From: DATEPR01 sp036503065
Lineage (GTDB): Bacteria > Actinomycetota > Actinomycetes > Mycobacteriales > Pseudonocardiaceae
NCBI GenBank assembly: GCA_036503065.1
Contig: DASXXM010000142.1
Location: forward strand, 1-9,294
DNA length: 9,294 nt
Direction of reading: 5' to 3'
The first letter of the stretch is position 1; each line of letters opens with the position of its first letter. Position numbers and translations under genes: made by a program. The notes under the pieces are model-generated. The model worked only from the letters and a program-made list of their open reading frames with translations, was not told the origin of the DNA and made no database searches. Below, in pieces: positions 1 through 6,903 of this stretch.

Positions 1-1422
1 ACCAATGCCGGTATCCCCGTCGGCAGCGACGACTACTCGCTGACCGCCGGCACCAACGGCCCGATCCTGTTGCAAGACCATTACCTGATCGAGAAGTTGG
101 CCCAGTTCAACCGGGAACGGGTACCCGAGCGAGTCGTCCACGCGAAGGGCGGCGGCGCGTTCGGCTTCTTCGAGACCACAGAGGACGTGAGCCAGTTCAC
201 CAAGGCCGCGCTGTTCCAACCGGGGGTCCGTACCGAGGCGCTGTCCCGGTTCTCCACGGTCGCCGGCGAACTCGGCTCGCCGGACACCTGGCGTGACCCG
301 CGTGGCTTCGCGTTGAAGTTCTACACCAGCGAGGGCAACTACGACCTGGTCGGGAACAACACCCCGGTGTTCTTCATCAGGGACACCATCAAGTTCCCCG
401 ACTTCATCCACTCGCAGAAGCGCCGCTCGGACACCCATCTGCGGGACAACAACATGCAGTGGGACTTCTGGACGCTGACGCCGGAGTCGGCCCACCAGGT
501 GACCTGGCTGATGGGCGACCGCGGCATCCCGAAGTCCTGGCGCCACATGAACGGCTACGGCTCGCACACCTACCTGTGGGTGAACGCGGCAGGCGCGAGG
601 TTCTGGGTCAAGTACCACTTCAAGACCGACCAGGGCATCGAGTTCCTGACCCAGGCCGACGCGGACGGCCTGGCCGGCGCGGACACCGACTTCCACATCC
701 GCGACCTGCGGACCGCGATCGAGTCCGGCGACCACCCGAGTTGGACGCTGTACGTGCAGGTCATGCCGTACGTGGACGCGGCGGACTACCGGTTCAACCC
801 GTTCGACCTGACGAAGGTGTGGCCGCACGCCGACTACCCGCTGATCAAGGTCGGCAGGCTGGTGTTCGACCGCAATCCGGAGAACTACTTCGCCCAGATC
901 GAGCAGTCCTCGTTCGAGCCGTCCAACCTGGTGCCGGGCATCGGCGCCTCGCCGGACAAGATGTTGCAGGGCAGGCTGTTCGGCTACGCGGACGCCCACC
1001 GCTACCGCATCGGCACGAACTACATGGACCTGCCGGTGAACGCGCCGAAATCGCCGGTGCACAGCTACGCCAAGGACGGCGCGATGCGCGTCGGCATCAC
1101 CCGCGACCCGGTGTACGCGCCGAACTCCTACGGCGGCCCGCACGCGAACAGCACCGACGACGTCTCCCCGTGGGGCCTCGACCAGGAGATCATCCGGTCG
1201 GCCTACCGGCTGCACAGCGAGGACGACGACTTCGGCCAGCCGGGCACCCTGGTCCGCACGGTCCTGACCGACGACCAGCGCACCCGCCTGGTGGACAACG
1301 TGGCCGGGCACCTGTCCAACGGCGTCACCAGGCCGGTGCTGGACCGGGCACTGGAGTACTGGCGCAGCGTCGACAAGCAGACCGGTGACCGGATCGCGGA
1401 GAAGGTGCACGCCACCACCTGA
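1..1422 (+). CDS. katA: Monofunctional haem catalase, 5' end cut off by window
   Basis: This enzyme breaks hydrogen peroxide down to water and oxygen in the cytoplasm. The reading frame is open from base 1, where the encoded residues TNAGIPVGSDDYSLTAG are the usual N-terminal catalase segment, so the true start lies upstream and probably only about 5-20 residues are missing; 473 codons plus stop are present. Visible hallmarks are the distal active-site His in ERVVHAKGGG (window residue 47), the active-site Asn region VGNNTPVFFIRD (about residues 117-128), and the proximal haem-ligand Tyr in RLFGYADAHRYR (Tyr at residue 329). The protein ends soon after the catalase core, so it is a small-subunit catalase without the extra flavodoxin-like domain of large-subunit enzymes. 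A perfect terminator hairpin follows. In actinomycetes such genes often follow a fur-type regulator, but that position is outside the window. The family call is certain; the symbol is by analogy. Confidence 0.97.
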   Translation, partial: TNAGIPVGSDDYSLTAGTNGPILLQDHYLIEKLAQFNRERVPERVVHAKGGGAFGFFETTEDVSQFTKAALFQPGVRTEALSRFSTVAGELGSPDTWRDPRGFALKFYTSEGNYDLVGNNTPVFFIRDTIKFPDFIHSQKRRSDTHLRDNNMQWDFWTLTPESAHQVTWLMGDRGIPKSWRHMNGYGSHTYLWVNAAGARFWVKYHFKTDQGIEFLTQADADGLAGADTDFHIRDLRTAIESGDHPSWTLYVQVMPYVDAADYRFNPFDLTKVWPHADYPLIKVGRLVFDRNPENYFAQIEQSSFEPSNLVPGIGASPDKMLQGRLFGYADAHRYRIGTNYMDLPVNAPKSPVHSYAKDGAMRVGITRDPVYAPNSYGGPHANSTDDVSPWGLDQEIIRSAYRLHSEDDDFGQPGTLVRTVLTDDQRTRLVDNVAGHLSNGVTRPVLDRALEYWRSVDKQTGDRIAEKVHATT

Positions 1423-1447
1423 CGTGACACGATCGTCGCAGGTCAGT

Positions 1448-1480
1448 CGGGCCCGGGATGCCACGAGCAGCCCGGGCCCG
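1448..1480 (+). terminator. Rho-independent-type hairpin after catalase
   Basis: Two perfect 10-base arms, CGGGCCCGGG (1448-1457) and CCCGGGCCCG (1471-1480), enclose a 13-base loop 25 bases after the catalase stop codon. There is no clear T-run after it, which is common for actinomycete terminators. Confidence 0.8.
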
Positions 1481-1859
1481 CTGCTGTCTGGCCACTCGTT
1501 CGAGTGAACCTTTGCCGGCTTTACGGCGTGTCGGTGGCGCTGGCCCGCATGTGCTCCTGACGGGCGAACCGATTCGTCCCACGGTGTCCCGTTGTGTATT
1601 TGTTCTCATCTTTTCCCGACCACACAGTGGCCGATTCACGGGCTTGCCGTCGCCCGTCGGTGTGAGCGGGAGCCAGTGCGTTTCCCGATTGTGCACGCAC
1701 CGCGTTCGTGGATCTTGTTCAGCTTATCGTCCCTGGTAGCGGGCATGTCGATCAGCGGTGACGATGGGTGGCAGCACGGAACGGGAGTCGGTCAACGCCG
1801 GTCCCCACGCTTTTCCGCTCATCTACCAGGTAATTCATGAGGCCCGTAGGAGGGCAACA
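1481..1859. other. Non-coding gap between catalase terminator and secreted protein
   Basis: No convincing gene is visible in these roughly 380 bases: open frames in it have low-complexity or Arg-rich translations without G/C-biased third positions. It should hold the promoter of the downstream secreted protein. One weak candidate is GGAAC at 1778-1782 with GTC at 1801-1803, loosely resembling an ECF sigma factor promoter but with 18 bases between the two elements. Another is TTGTTC at 1715-1720 with TAGCGG at 1737-1742. Neither is strong enough to call. Confidence 0.5.
1848..1854 (+). promoter_or_regulatory. Ribosome binding site AGGAGGG deciding the start of the secreted protein
   Basis: AGGAGGG lies 5 bases before the ATG at 1860. 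It picks this ATG over the in-frame upstream one at 1758, which would add 34 residues in front of a classical signal peptide and has no such site. Confidence 0.85.
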
Positions 1860-2396
1860 ATGAGAAGGACCGTGGTTGGTGTCATCGCGGTGGCTACCGC
1901 GTGCAGTGTTTTCTCACTGGTCGGTATGGGCACGGCCAGCGCCGCGTCCGCGTTGGCGCACACGCCGCCGGGAGCCACGGCCGCGTTCTCGCCGGTGTCC
2001 GAGGCGGCCACCATCAGGGGGCTGCACGACGCCCTCGCGGCGGCATGGCAGGCCAAGGACGCCGACGCCATGCAGGCCACCCAGGCGAGCCTGGTCACCG
2101 AACTGGGCAAGCTCCAGGTTCCGCAGGGCCGCGCGGCCATGGCTCCCGACGCGGTGACCACCGCGAGCAGGGCGCTCGCGCAGAACAACCAGCTCGGTCA
2201 GGACCTCGCCGCCCTGATGGCGCAGCACGGCAAGGCAGGCGCCGACCTGCCGCTGCCCGGGCTCGGTTCGCTGATGAACCTGGTCCAGTCCCTGCTGGCG
2301 ACACTGTTGTCCCTGGTCATGGGTCTGCTGGGCGGCCTGCCGCTGCCCGGCGGCGTGCCTGGGCTGCCCGTCGGCACCCCGCCGGCCGGTCACTGA
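1860..2396 (+). CDS. Small secreted protein of unknown function
   Basis: I do not recognise a named family. The 178-residue product begins with a clear Sec signal peptide: MRRTVVG, a hydrophobic stretch to about residue 24, and a likely cleavage after TASA (residues 25-28). The mature part is Ala-rich and mostly helical in character up to about residue 128, with regularly spaced charged residues (HDALAAAWQAKDADAMQ). It is followed by LPLPGLGSL, a strongly hydrophobic segment at about residues 138-160, then a second LPLPG and a Gly/Pro-rich tail ending TPPAGH. The hydrophobic segment is not followed by basic residues, so it is not a textbook C-terminal anchor; surface or membrane association is possible but inferred. 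There are no cysteines after the signal peptide, no LPXTG sorting motif and no lipobox. The gene is single, between the catalase terminator and a hairpin shared with the convergent esterase. Confidence 0.85.
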   Translation: MRRTVVGVIAVATACSVFSLVGMGTASAASALAHTPPGATAAFSPVSEAATIRGLHDALAAAWQAKDADAMQATQASLVTELGKLQVPQGRAAMAPDAVTTASRALAQNNQLGQDLAALMAQHGKAGADLPLPGLGSLMNLVQSLLATLLSLVMGLLGGLPLPGGVPGLPVGTPPAGH

Positions 2397-2418
2397 CCGG
2401 CTCCGCCCAGGCGGGGAC

Positions 2419-2451
2419 CGCGGCCCCGGCGACTCGGTCGTCGGGGCCGCG
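2419..2451. terminator. Shared bidirectional terminator hairpin between convergent genes
   Basis: CGCGGCCCCG (2419-2428) pairs perfectly with CGGGGCCGCG (2442-2451). The stem continues inward through GCGAC/GTCGT with one G-U pair to a three-base loop, about 15 pairs in all. It lies between the stop codons of the secreted protein (2396) and the minus-strand hydrolase (2458), so it can serve both. Confidence 0.85.
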
Positions 2452-2457
2452 TGGTGC

Positions 2458-3528
2458 TCAGCCGGTCCTGTCCTTCCTGGCCACCGCATCGGCCAGGCCG
2501 CTGCTCAAAGCGCGCGCCGCGTCCCCGGTCGCCTCCCGCGCCCTGGGGAGCAGGCCGATGAAGTTGACGAACCCGTGGATCAGGTCGGCGTGGCGTCGCA
2601 CGATCACCGGCACCCCCGCCTCGCCGAGCCGGGCGCCCAGCGCCTCACTCTCGTCCCGCAGCGGGTCGAAACCGCCGACCGTCAGGTAGGTCGGCGGGAA
2701 GTTCGCGAGCTGGTCGGAGCGCAGCACGGACAGTCGTGGGTCGGCCCGGGCGGCCTCGTCCGGCTGGTAGTGGCCGAGGAACCAGTTGATGTCGACGTCG
2801 GTCAGGAAGAAGCCGCTGCCGAACAGGTCCCGGGACGGGTGCCGGTGCGCCGCGTCCGTGCCCGGGTAGAACAGCAGCGCGTACGCCGGTCGCGTGGTTC
2901 CTTCGGTGGCCGTGACGTGGCAGACAGCCGCCGACAGGTTCCCACCGGCACTGTCCCCGCCGACCGCGACCGCGTCGGAGTCCGCGCCCAGTTCGGCGGC
3001 GTGGTCGACGGCGTACCGGAAGGCCGCGACCGCGTCGTCCACCGCGACCGGGAAGCGGTGCTCCGGCGCCAGCCGGTAGTCCACCGCCAGCACCCGCACG
3101 CCCGCTTCCCTGGCCAGGAACCGGCAGGTGTTGTCGTGGCTGGCCAGACTGCCGACCGTCCAGCCGCCGCCGTGGTAGTAGACCAGCAGGCCGGAGCCCT
3201 CGGCCAGGCCGTCCGGCGTGTAGAGCCGGGCCGGCAGTTCGGTGTCGTCGGTGGGAATCGCCAGCTCCCTGGTCCGGACGTGCCCGATGGTCGGGCCGCC
3301 GGCGATCGGCGCGGTCTCGTCCGCGGCGCGCCGTGCGTCGGCGGGCTCGTCATCGGTGAGCGTCGCGTCCTGCGCGTTCAACAGCCGCAGCAGCAACTGG
3401 ACGTCCGAGTCCAGCGTCTGCCCGTCCATCCGCGTCGGACGTCCGGCCAGCCGCCGCCGGACCGGCGCCGGCAGGGCGAACAAGGTCCGCGCCACGGTGG
3501 CCTGCATCCGTACCGGTATCCGCGCCAT
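2458..3528 (-). CDS. HSL-family alpha/beta hydrolase (esterase/lipase)
   Basis: A probable cytoplasmic carboxylesterase or lipase of the hormone-sensitive-lipase (type IV) family, hydrolysing short to medium acyl esters. The 356-residue protein shows the oxyanion motif HGGGW (119-123), DYRLAPEHRFP (150-160), the nucleophile elbow GDSAGGN with Ser193, the acid in GGFDPLRDE (Asp288) and the catalytic His in LIHGF (His318). The order and spacing are standard for the family. The first 80 residues form the usual helical cap found in related actinobacterial lipases. I chose the ATG at 3528 because GGAGG (complement of 3534-3538) lies 5 bases before it. The frame remains open to an ATG at 3630, but that start has no binding site. 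The gene is divergent from the flavin reductase at 3696 and convergent with the secreted protein. Its substrate cannot be read from the sequence. Confidence 0.93.
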   Translation of the reverse strand: MARIPVRMQATVARTLFALPAPVRRRLAGRPTRMDGQTLDSDVQLLLRLLNAQDATLTDDEPADARRAADETAPIAGGPTIGHVRTRELAIPTDDTELPARLYTPDGLAEGSGLLVYYHGGGWTVGSLASHDNTCRFLAREAGVRVLAVDYRLAPEHRFPVAVDDAVAAFRYAVDHAAELGADSDAVAVGGDSAGGNLSAAVCHVTATEGTTRPAYALLFYPGTDAAHRHPSRDLFGSGFFLTDVDINWFLGHYQPDEAARADPRLSVLRSDQLANFPPTYLTVGGFDPLRDESEALGARLGEAGVPVIVRRHADLIHGFVNFIGLLPRAREATGDAARALSSGLADAVARKDRTG

Positions 3529-3695
3529 CGCATCCTCCAGGTCTCGCTGTCCGTCTCCAACGACCATGAGCCTGCCCGGCGGCCGTGACGCGCGCCACCA
3601 TTGGTAGAGCTCCAGGAACGTCGAAGTCATAGGTTGGTGTGGTCGAGGTCGGCGAACCTGTTGCCGTACCCGCGACCGGTGGAAGGATCGAAGCC
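3529..3695. promoter_or_regulatory. Divergent promoter region between hydrolase and flavin reductase
   Basis: These 167 bases separate two divergent start codons and must hold both promoters. I see no strong -10/-35 pair or clear operator palindrome. The hydrolase frame stays open through part of it, which makes a longer hydrolase look possible, but without a ribosome binding site. Confidence 0.5.
3534..3538 (-). promoter_or_regulatory. GGAGG ribosome binding site of the hydrolase
   Basis: The minus strand reads GGAGG, then 5 bases, then ATG. This fixes the start at 3528 and rejects the 34-residue longer version beginning at 3630. Confidence 0.8.
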
Positions 3696-4268
3696 ATGAG
3701 CGTGCACGTGGTGGGCATCGGCGGGTCCATCCGGGCGGATTCCCAGTCCGAGCGCGCGCTGCGCATCGCGCTGTCCGGTGCCGAGGAGGCAGGCGCCAAG
3801 ACCACGATGTTCATCGGCAGCCAGATCATGCTGCCGTTCTACGACCCGAGCGTGCCGGACCGGCCGCCGGAGGCGATCCGCCTGATCGAGGAACTCCGCT
3901 CGGCCGACGGAGTCCTGCTGGTCTCGCCCGGCTACCACGGCACCGTGTCCGGCCTGGTCAAGAACGCCCTGGACTACGTGGAGGACCTCAGGCAGGACGA
4001 GCGTCCGTACCTGGACGGCCGGGCCGTCGGCTGTGTCGCGGCCGCGCACGGCTGGCAGGCCGCGGTGACCACGTTGACCGCGTTGCGCTCCATCGTGCAC
4101 GCGCTGCGCGGCTGGCCGACCCCGCTCGGCGCGGCGGTCAACTCCAAACAGGTGCTCTTCGACGAGGACGGCGGCTGCTCGGACCCCGCCGTCGCGGACA
4201 TGCTGCGGGTCATCGGCGGCCAGGTCGTCGATTTCGCGGAACTCCACGCAGGCCGGGACCGCCCGTGA
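3696..4268 (+). CDS. NADPH-dependent FMN reductase-like flavoprotein
   Basis: A flavodoxin-fold oxidoreductase that binds FMN and uses NAD(P)H, probably reducing free flavin, quinones or similar acceptors in the cytoplasm. The 190-residue protein carries the FMN-phosphate loop GIGGSIRADSQSE (7-19, the usual GS-R--S pattern) and the diagnostic SPGYHGTVSGLVKNALD (77-93), corresponding to SPEYHGS-SG-LKNALD in characterised members. Its length matches the family (about 180-200). The start at ATG 3696 has GGAAGGA 8 bases upstream (3681-3687); the frame extends upstream to 3639 without support. The gene is 87 bases upstream of ohr on the same strand, so the two could be cotranscribed, though the gap is long enough for ohr to have its own promoter. 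The exact acceptor (FMN, azo compound, quinone, chromate) cannot be told from sequence. Confidence 0.92.
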   Translation: MSVHVVGIGGSIRADSQSERALRIALSGAEEAGAKTTMFIGSQIMLPFYDPSVPDRPPEAIRLIEELRSADGVLLVSPGYHGTVSGLVKNALDYVEDLRQDERPYLDGRAVGCVAAAHGWQAAVTTLTALRSIVHALRGWPTPLGAAVNSKQVLFDEDGGCSDPAVADMLRVIGGQVVDFAELHAGRDRP

Positions 4269-4355
4269 TCTTGGCCACCGACGGGGATGGCAGCCTGGGC
4301 CACGGTGTTGTACCGGGTAGTAGCTGACCACGGTTTCACGACAAGGGAGTTGGAC

Positions 4356-4784
4356 ATGGTCGACGTGCTGTACACGGCGGAAGCCACCGCCATCGGCGAC
4401 GGACGCAACGGTGAGGTGCACTCCTCCGACGGCGTGATCGACGAGAAGCTGGCCACGCCGAAGGAGATGGGCGGCCCCGGTGGCCTGCACACCAATCCGG
4501 AGCAGCTGTTCGCCGCGGGCTACGCCGCCTGCTTCCACAGCGCCCTGCGGCTGGTCGCCCGCCAGGACGGCGTGACGCTGCACGAGGACACGTCGGTGGA
4601 CGCCAAGGTCGGCATCGGCCCGAACGGCAAGGGCGGCTTCGGCCTGACCGTGGAGCTCGTGTCCCACCTGCCCGGCGTGGCCGCCGAAAAGGCGGACGAC
4701 CTGGTGGCCCGCGCACACCAGGTGTGCCCCTACTCGAACGCGACCCGCGGCAACATCGACGTCAAGGTCTCCGCGGCCCACTGA
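4356..4784 (+). CDS. ohr: Organic hydroperoxide resistance protein (Ohr, OsmC superfamily)
   Basis: A thiol peroxidase that reduces organic and fatty-acid hydroperoxides, usually recycled by lipoylated proteins. The 142-residue product has both active-site cysteines in their standard settings: Cys59 in YAACFHSAL and Cys124 in QVCPYSNATRG. It also has the conserved Arg17 (DGRNGEV) and Glu49 (TNPEQLFAAG) that form the Ohr catalytic network. These features and the length separate Ohr from the OsmC and YhfA branches. I chose ATG 4356 because AAGGGAG (4343-4349) lies 6 bases before it; an in-frame ATG at 4287 lacks a binding site. The usual MarR-type regulator OhrR is not next to it in this window. 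The gene sits behind the FMN reductase and ends in a strong terminator shared with the convergent peptidase. Confidence 0.96.
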   Translation: MVDVLYTAEATAIGDGRNGEVHSSDGVIDEKLATPKEMGGPGGLHTNPEQLFAAGYAACFHSALRLVARQDGVTLHEDTSVDAKVGIGPNGKGGFGLTVELVSHLPGVAAEKADDLVARAHQVCPYSNATRGNIDVKVSAAH

Positions 4785-4792
4785 CCGCAACC

Positions 4793-4820
4793 GGCCCGGG
4801 GCCTTCAACGGCCCCGGGCT
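4793..4820. terminator. Shared bidirectional terminator hairpin after ohr and the peptidase
   Basis: GCCCGGGGCC (4794-4803) pairs perfectly with GGCCCCGGGC (4810-4819), extended by one G-U pair, around the loop TTCAAC. It lies between the convergent stop codons at 4784 and 4827. Confidence 0.88.
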
Positions 4821-4826
4821 GTGCTC

Positions 4827-6656
4827 TCACAGGCCGACAGCCTGCCGGGCGAATGCGACGGCGATAGCCGTCTGCTTGATCGTCTCGGCGACCACCAATG
4901 AACCGTGTCCCGCGTCGTACCGATAAACGGAGTGCGGCGCGTCGCGCGCGGCGAGACGCTCCAGATAGTTGTCGATCTGCCGGATCGGACAGCGCGGATC
5001 GTTCTCGCCCGCCATCACCAGTACGGGCGCGCGCACGTTGTCGACGTAGGTGATCGGCGAGCATTCGCGGTAACGGTCGGGCAGTTCGTCCGGCGAGCCG
5101 CCGAACAGTGCGCGGTCGAAGTCCCGCAGGGGTTCCATCTCGTCGGCGTAGGCCGTCACGTAGTCGGCCACCGGCACGATCGAGACCCCGGCCGTCCACC
5201 GTTCCGGCTGGGTGCCCAGCGCGAGCAGCGTGAGGTAGCCACCCCAGGAACCGCCCTCGATCACCATCCGCGCCGGATCGGACAGCCCGGTCGCGACGGC
5301 CCAGTCGCGGACGGCCGCGATGTCCTCCAGTTCGGTCAGGCCCGGGCGCCCCTCGATGGCGTCCCGCCATGCCGATCCGTAGCCCGCGGAGCCGCGGTAG
5401 TTGACCTCGATCACCACGAATCCGGCGTCCACCCAGACGGCGCGATAGGCGGAGAACCGGTCCTCGTCCGCCGCGTGCGGGCCGCCGTGCACCGAGAAGA
5501 CGGTCGGCAACGGCCCGTCCGGCGCGTCCGCAGGGCGCGCCACCAGGGCATGGACGCGACCGGCAGGCCCGTCGACGAACGCGTCGGTCACGGCCGTCCC
5601 TTCCGGCGCGCGCGGCCCGGGCGGGGTCAACAGGACCCGATCCACCCCGTCGGGGCCCAGCGCTCGGATGGACGACGGCGATTTCGCGGATGACCAGGAG
5701 TACTCGATGGTTCCGTCATCGCGTACCGCGGCCATGCCGATGATTCCCGGCGCACTGTCCACAGTGGACAATTCACGGGTGCTCAGATCGAGGCGGTGCA
5801 ACGTGTTGCGCGCCTGATAGGTGTGCACGACGAGCAGGGCATCACCGCCGGGATACCAGTCGGCGGTCACGTCACCCGGCAGGTCCAGTTCGAACACGGT
5901 CTCGGTGTCCGCGGCAACGTCCCAGATCAGCAGCTCGTCGCGGCCGCGCCGCTCGTGCGCGACGAGCAGGCGCGTGTCCCCGAACACCGGCGCGAAACCG
6001 AGCGGCTCCAGTCCCTTGCCGGCCCCGTCCCACATCTCCGCGACCGCCCGGCCGTCGGCGGTGGACAGCACGCGCAGCGCCGCGTGTCGGCTGTCGCCGT
6101 GCTCGGAGTGCGTCATGGCCAGCAGGGTCTCGTCCCGCGACAGCCCGCCGACCCCGGCACTGTGCTCGCTGGTGTACACGGCCTCGGCCGGGCTGTCGCC
6201 ACGGGCCACCCAGATCGTCGAGCCATCGTCCGTGTCGGCGCCGACGGCCACCACATCGTTGCCCACAGCCAGCCCCGCCGGGTACGCGTCGTGCGTCCCG
6301 GGCACCGCGGGCCGCACCGGCTCACCGTCCCGCTTGCCACCGAACGGCTCGCTCACCCACACGCCGAACTCGTCCCCAGCGGTGTCGTCGAACCACCAGA
6401 TCCGAGCCCCATCAGGGCTGACGGTCGCATTCGAAGTCCCATGCGGCCGATCGGTCACCTGCCGGTGCGTGTCAGAGGCACGGTCCCAGGCGTAAATTTC
6501 CCAGGCCCCACCGGCGTTCGACATGTAGATGTTGTGGTCCTGAGCATCCCGAGCCCACTCCGGCAACGAAACCCGAGCCGCGGTGAACCGAGCCCGCCAC
6601 CGAGCCTCCCGCTCAGAATCCGCGAACAGTGCCGAGGGCGCATCAACATTGGTCAC
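4827..6656 (-). CDS. S9-family prolyl-oligopeptidase-like serine peptidase
   Basis: A serine peptidase of clan SC, family S9 (prolyl oligopeptidase / acylaminoacyl-peptidase group), expected to cut short peptides in the cytoplasm; no signal peptide is visible. The 609-residue protein begins with a beta-propeller region, about residues 30-360, with repeated blade-like segments such as SPDGARIWWFDD, DETLLAMTHS and GDALLVVHTY. The C-terminal alpha/beta-hydrolase domain has HGGPH (390-394), NYRGSAGYG (419-427), the nucleophile in GGSWGGY (Ser470), Asp553 in GENDPRCP and His584 in DAGHGS. I chose GTG 6656 because GGGAGGA (complement of 6664-6670) lies 7 bases upstream and the propeller homology begins soon after. 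The open frame continues upstream to 6824, but that part translates a G/T-rich leader into a Trp/Val/Leu-rich string and is not real protein. It could be specialised as an acylaminoacyl-peptidase, but the sequence does not decide this. Confidence 0.93.
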   Translation of the reverse strand: MTNVDAPSALFADSEREARWRARFTAARVSLPEWARDAQDHNIYMSNAGGAWEIYAWDRASDTHRQVTDRPHGTSNATVSPDGARIWWFDDTAGDEFGVWVSEPFGGKRDGEPVRPAVPGTHDAYPAGLAVGNDVVAVGADTDDGSTIWVARGDSPAEAVYTSEHSAGVGGLSRDETLLAMTHSEHGDSRHAALRVLSTADGRAVAEMWDGAGKGLEPLGFAPVFGDTRLLVAHERRGRDELLIWDVAADTETVFELDLPGDVTADWYPGGDALLVVHTYQARNTLHRLDLSTRELSTVDSAPGIIGMAAVRDDGTIEYSWSSAKSPSSIRALGPDGVDRVLLTPPGPRAPEGTAVTDAFVDGPAGRVHALVARPADAPDGPLPTVFSVHGGPHAADEDRFSAYRAVWVDAGFVVIEVNYRGSAGYGSAWRDAIEGRPGLTELEDIAAVRDWAVATGLSDPARMVIEGGSWGGYLTLLALGTQPERWTAGVSIVPVADYVTAYADEMEPLRDFDRALFGGSPDELPDRYRECSPITYVDNVRAPVLVMAGENDPRCPIRQIDNYLERLAARDAPHSVYRYDAGHGSLVVAETIKQTAIAVAFARQAVGL

Positions 6657-6663
6657 CAAGCGA

Positions 6664-6670
6664 TCCTCCC
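6664..6670 (-). promoter_or_regulatory. GGGAGGA ribosome binding site before the GTG start of the peptidase
   Basis: The minus strand reads GGGAGGA, then 7 bases, then GTG. It decides a GTG start 56 codons inside the longest open frame and sits at the downstream end of the G/T-rich leader. Confidence 0.8.
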
Positions 6671-6718
6671 ACCCCCAAACCCAAACCAACCAAAGAACCC
6701 ACAACACACCCCAAGCTC

Positions 6719-6735
6719 GGTCCGTGCCACGGACC
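6719..6735. promoter_or_regulatory. Perfect 17-base palindrome, candidate operator of the peptidase gene
   Basis: GGTCCGTG (6719-6726) and CACGGACC (6728-6735) are exact inverted copies around one base. The site lies about 62 bases upstream of the GTG start at 6656, where a dimeric repressor would bind. As RNA it would form a 7-pair stem with a 3-base loop. The regulator is unknown, and no dedicated one is next to it except the broken XRE gene. Confidence 0.45.
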
Positions 6736-6903
6736 CGGTTGCTCGCACGGTTCCGTTCGGGACTCGCCAAACCCGAGGGTTCCGGGGGCCATGAGGCGGG
6801 CTGACCTCGGATGCACGCACGCATCGCCCTCGCCGGGGCCTCGAACCCGGAGCCCGACAGGCTTCATGACCCACCCTTGCAACGCTGTGGCTTCTTCGGG
6901 TGG

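Larger units (their letters stand above)
6657..6903. other. Leader and upstream region of the peptidase
   Basis: No gene is visible here. On the sense strand of the peptidase, the 55 bases before the start are almost free of C (three in 6661-6716) and consist of runs of G and T. Further out come the 17-base palindrome, the short inverted repeat GATGC/GCATC (6810-6814 and 6821-6825), and a tRNA T-arm look-alike near 6840 that does not fold as a tRNA. Confidence 0.5.

Noticed and set aside
459..1388. Long Arg/Gly/Pro-rich plus-strand frame inside the catalase gene
   Set aside because: It is a GC-rich shadow frame with no family motif; the catalase frame accounts for the region.
1325..1739. Small open frames on both strands in the gap after catalase
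   Set aside because: They span the terminator hairpin, lack ribosome binding sites and have no coding-like third-position bias.
3529..3630. N-terminal extension of the hydrolase to ATG 3630
   Set aside because: There is no ribosome binding site at 3630, while GGAGG lies 5 bases before ATG 3528, where related lipases begin.
3615..3639. SigR/ECF-like promoter (GGAAC followed by GTT or GTG) before the flavin reductase
   Set aside because: GTT lies only 13 bases after GGAAC and the GTG at 17 bases does not match the -10 consensus, so oxidative-stress sigma control is not supported.
6657..6824. N-terminal extension of the S9 peptidase by 56 residues
   Set aside because: It would translate the G/T-rich leader as a Trp/Val/Leu string and bypass a well-placed ribosome binding site before GTG 6656.
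6780..6890. Possible minus-strand tRNA around GGGTTCGAGGCCC
   Set aside because: The T-loop-like string is present, but the T-stem has a mismatch, and no anticodon arm or matching acceptor stem can be folded at tRNA spacing.
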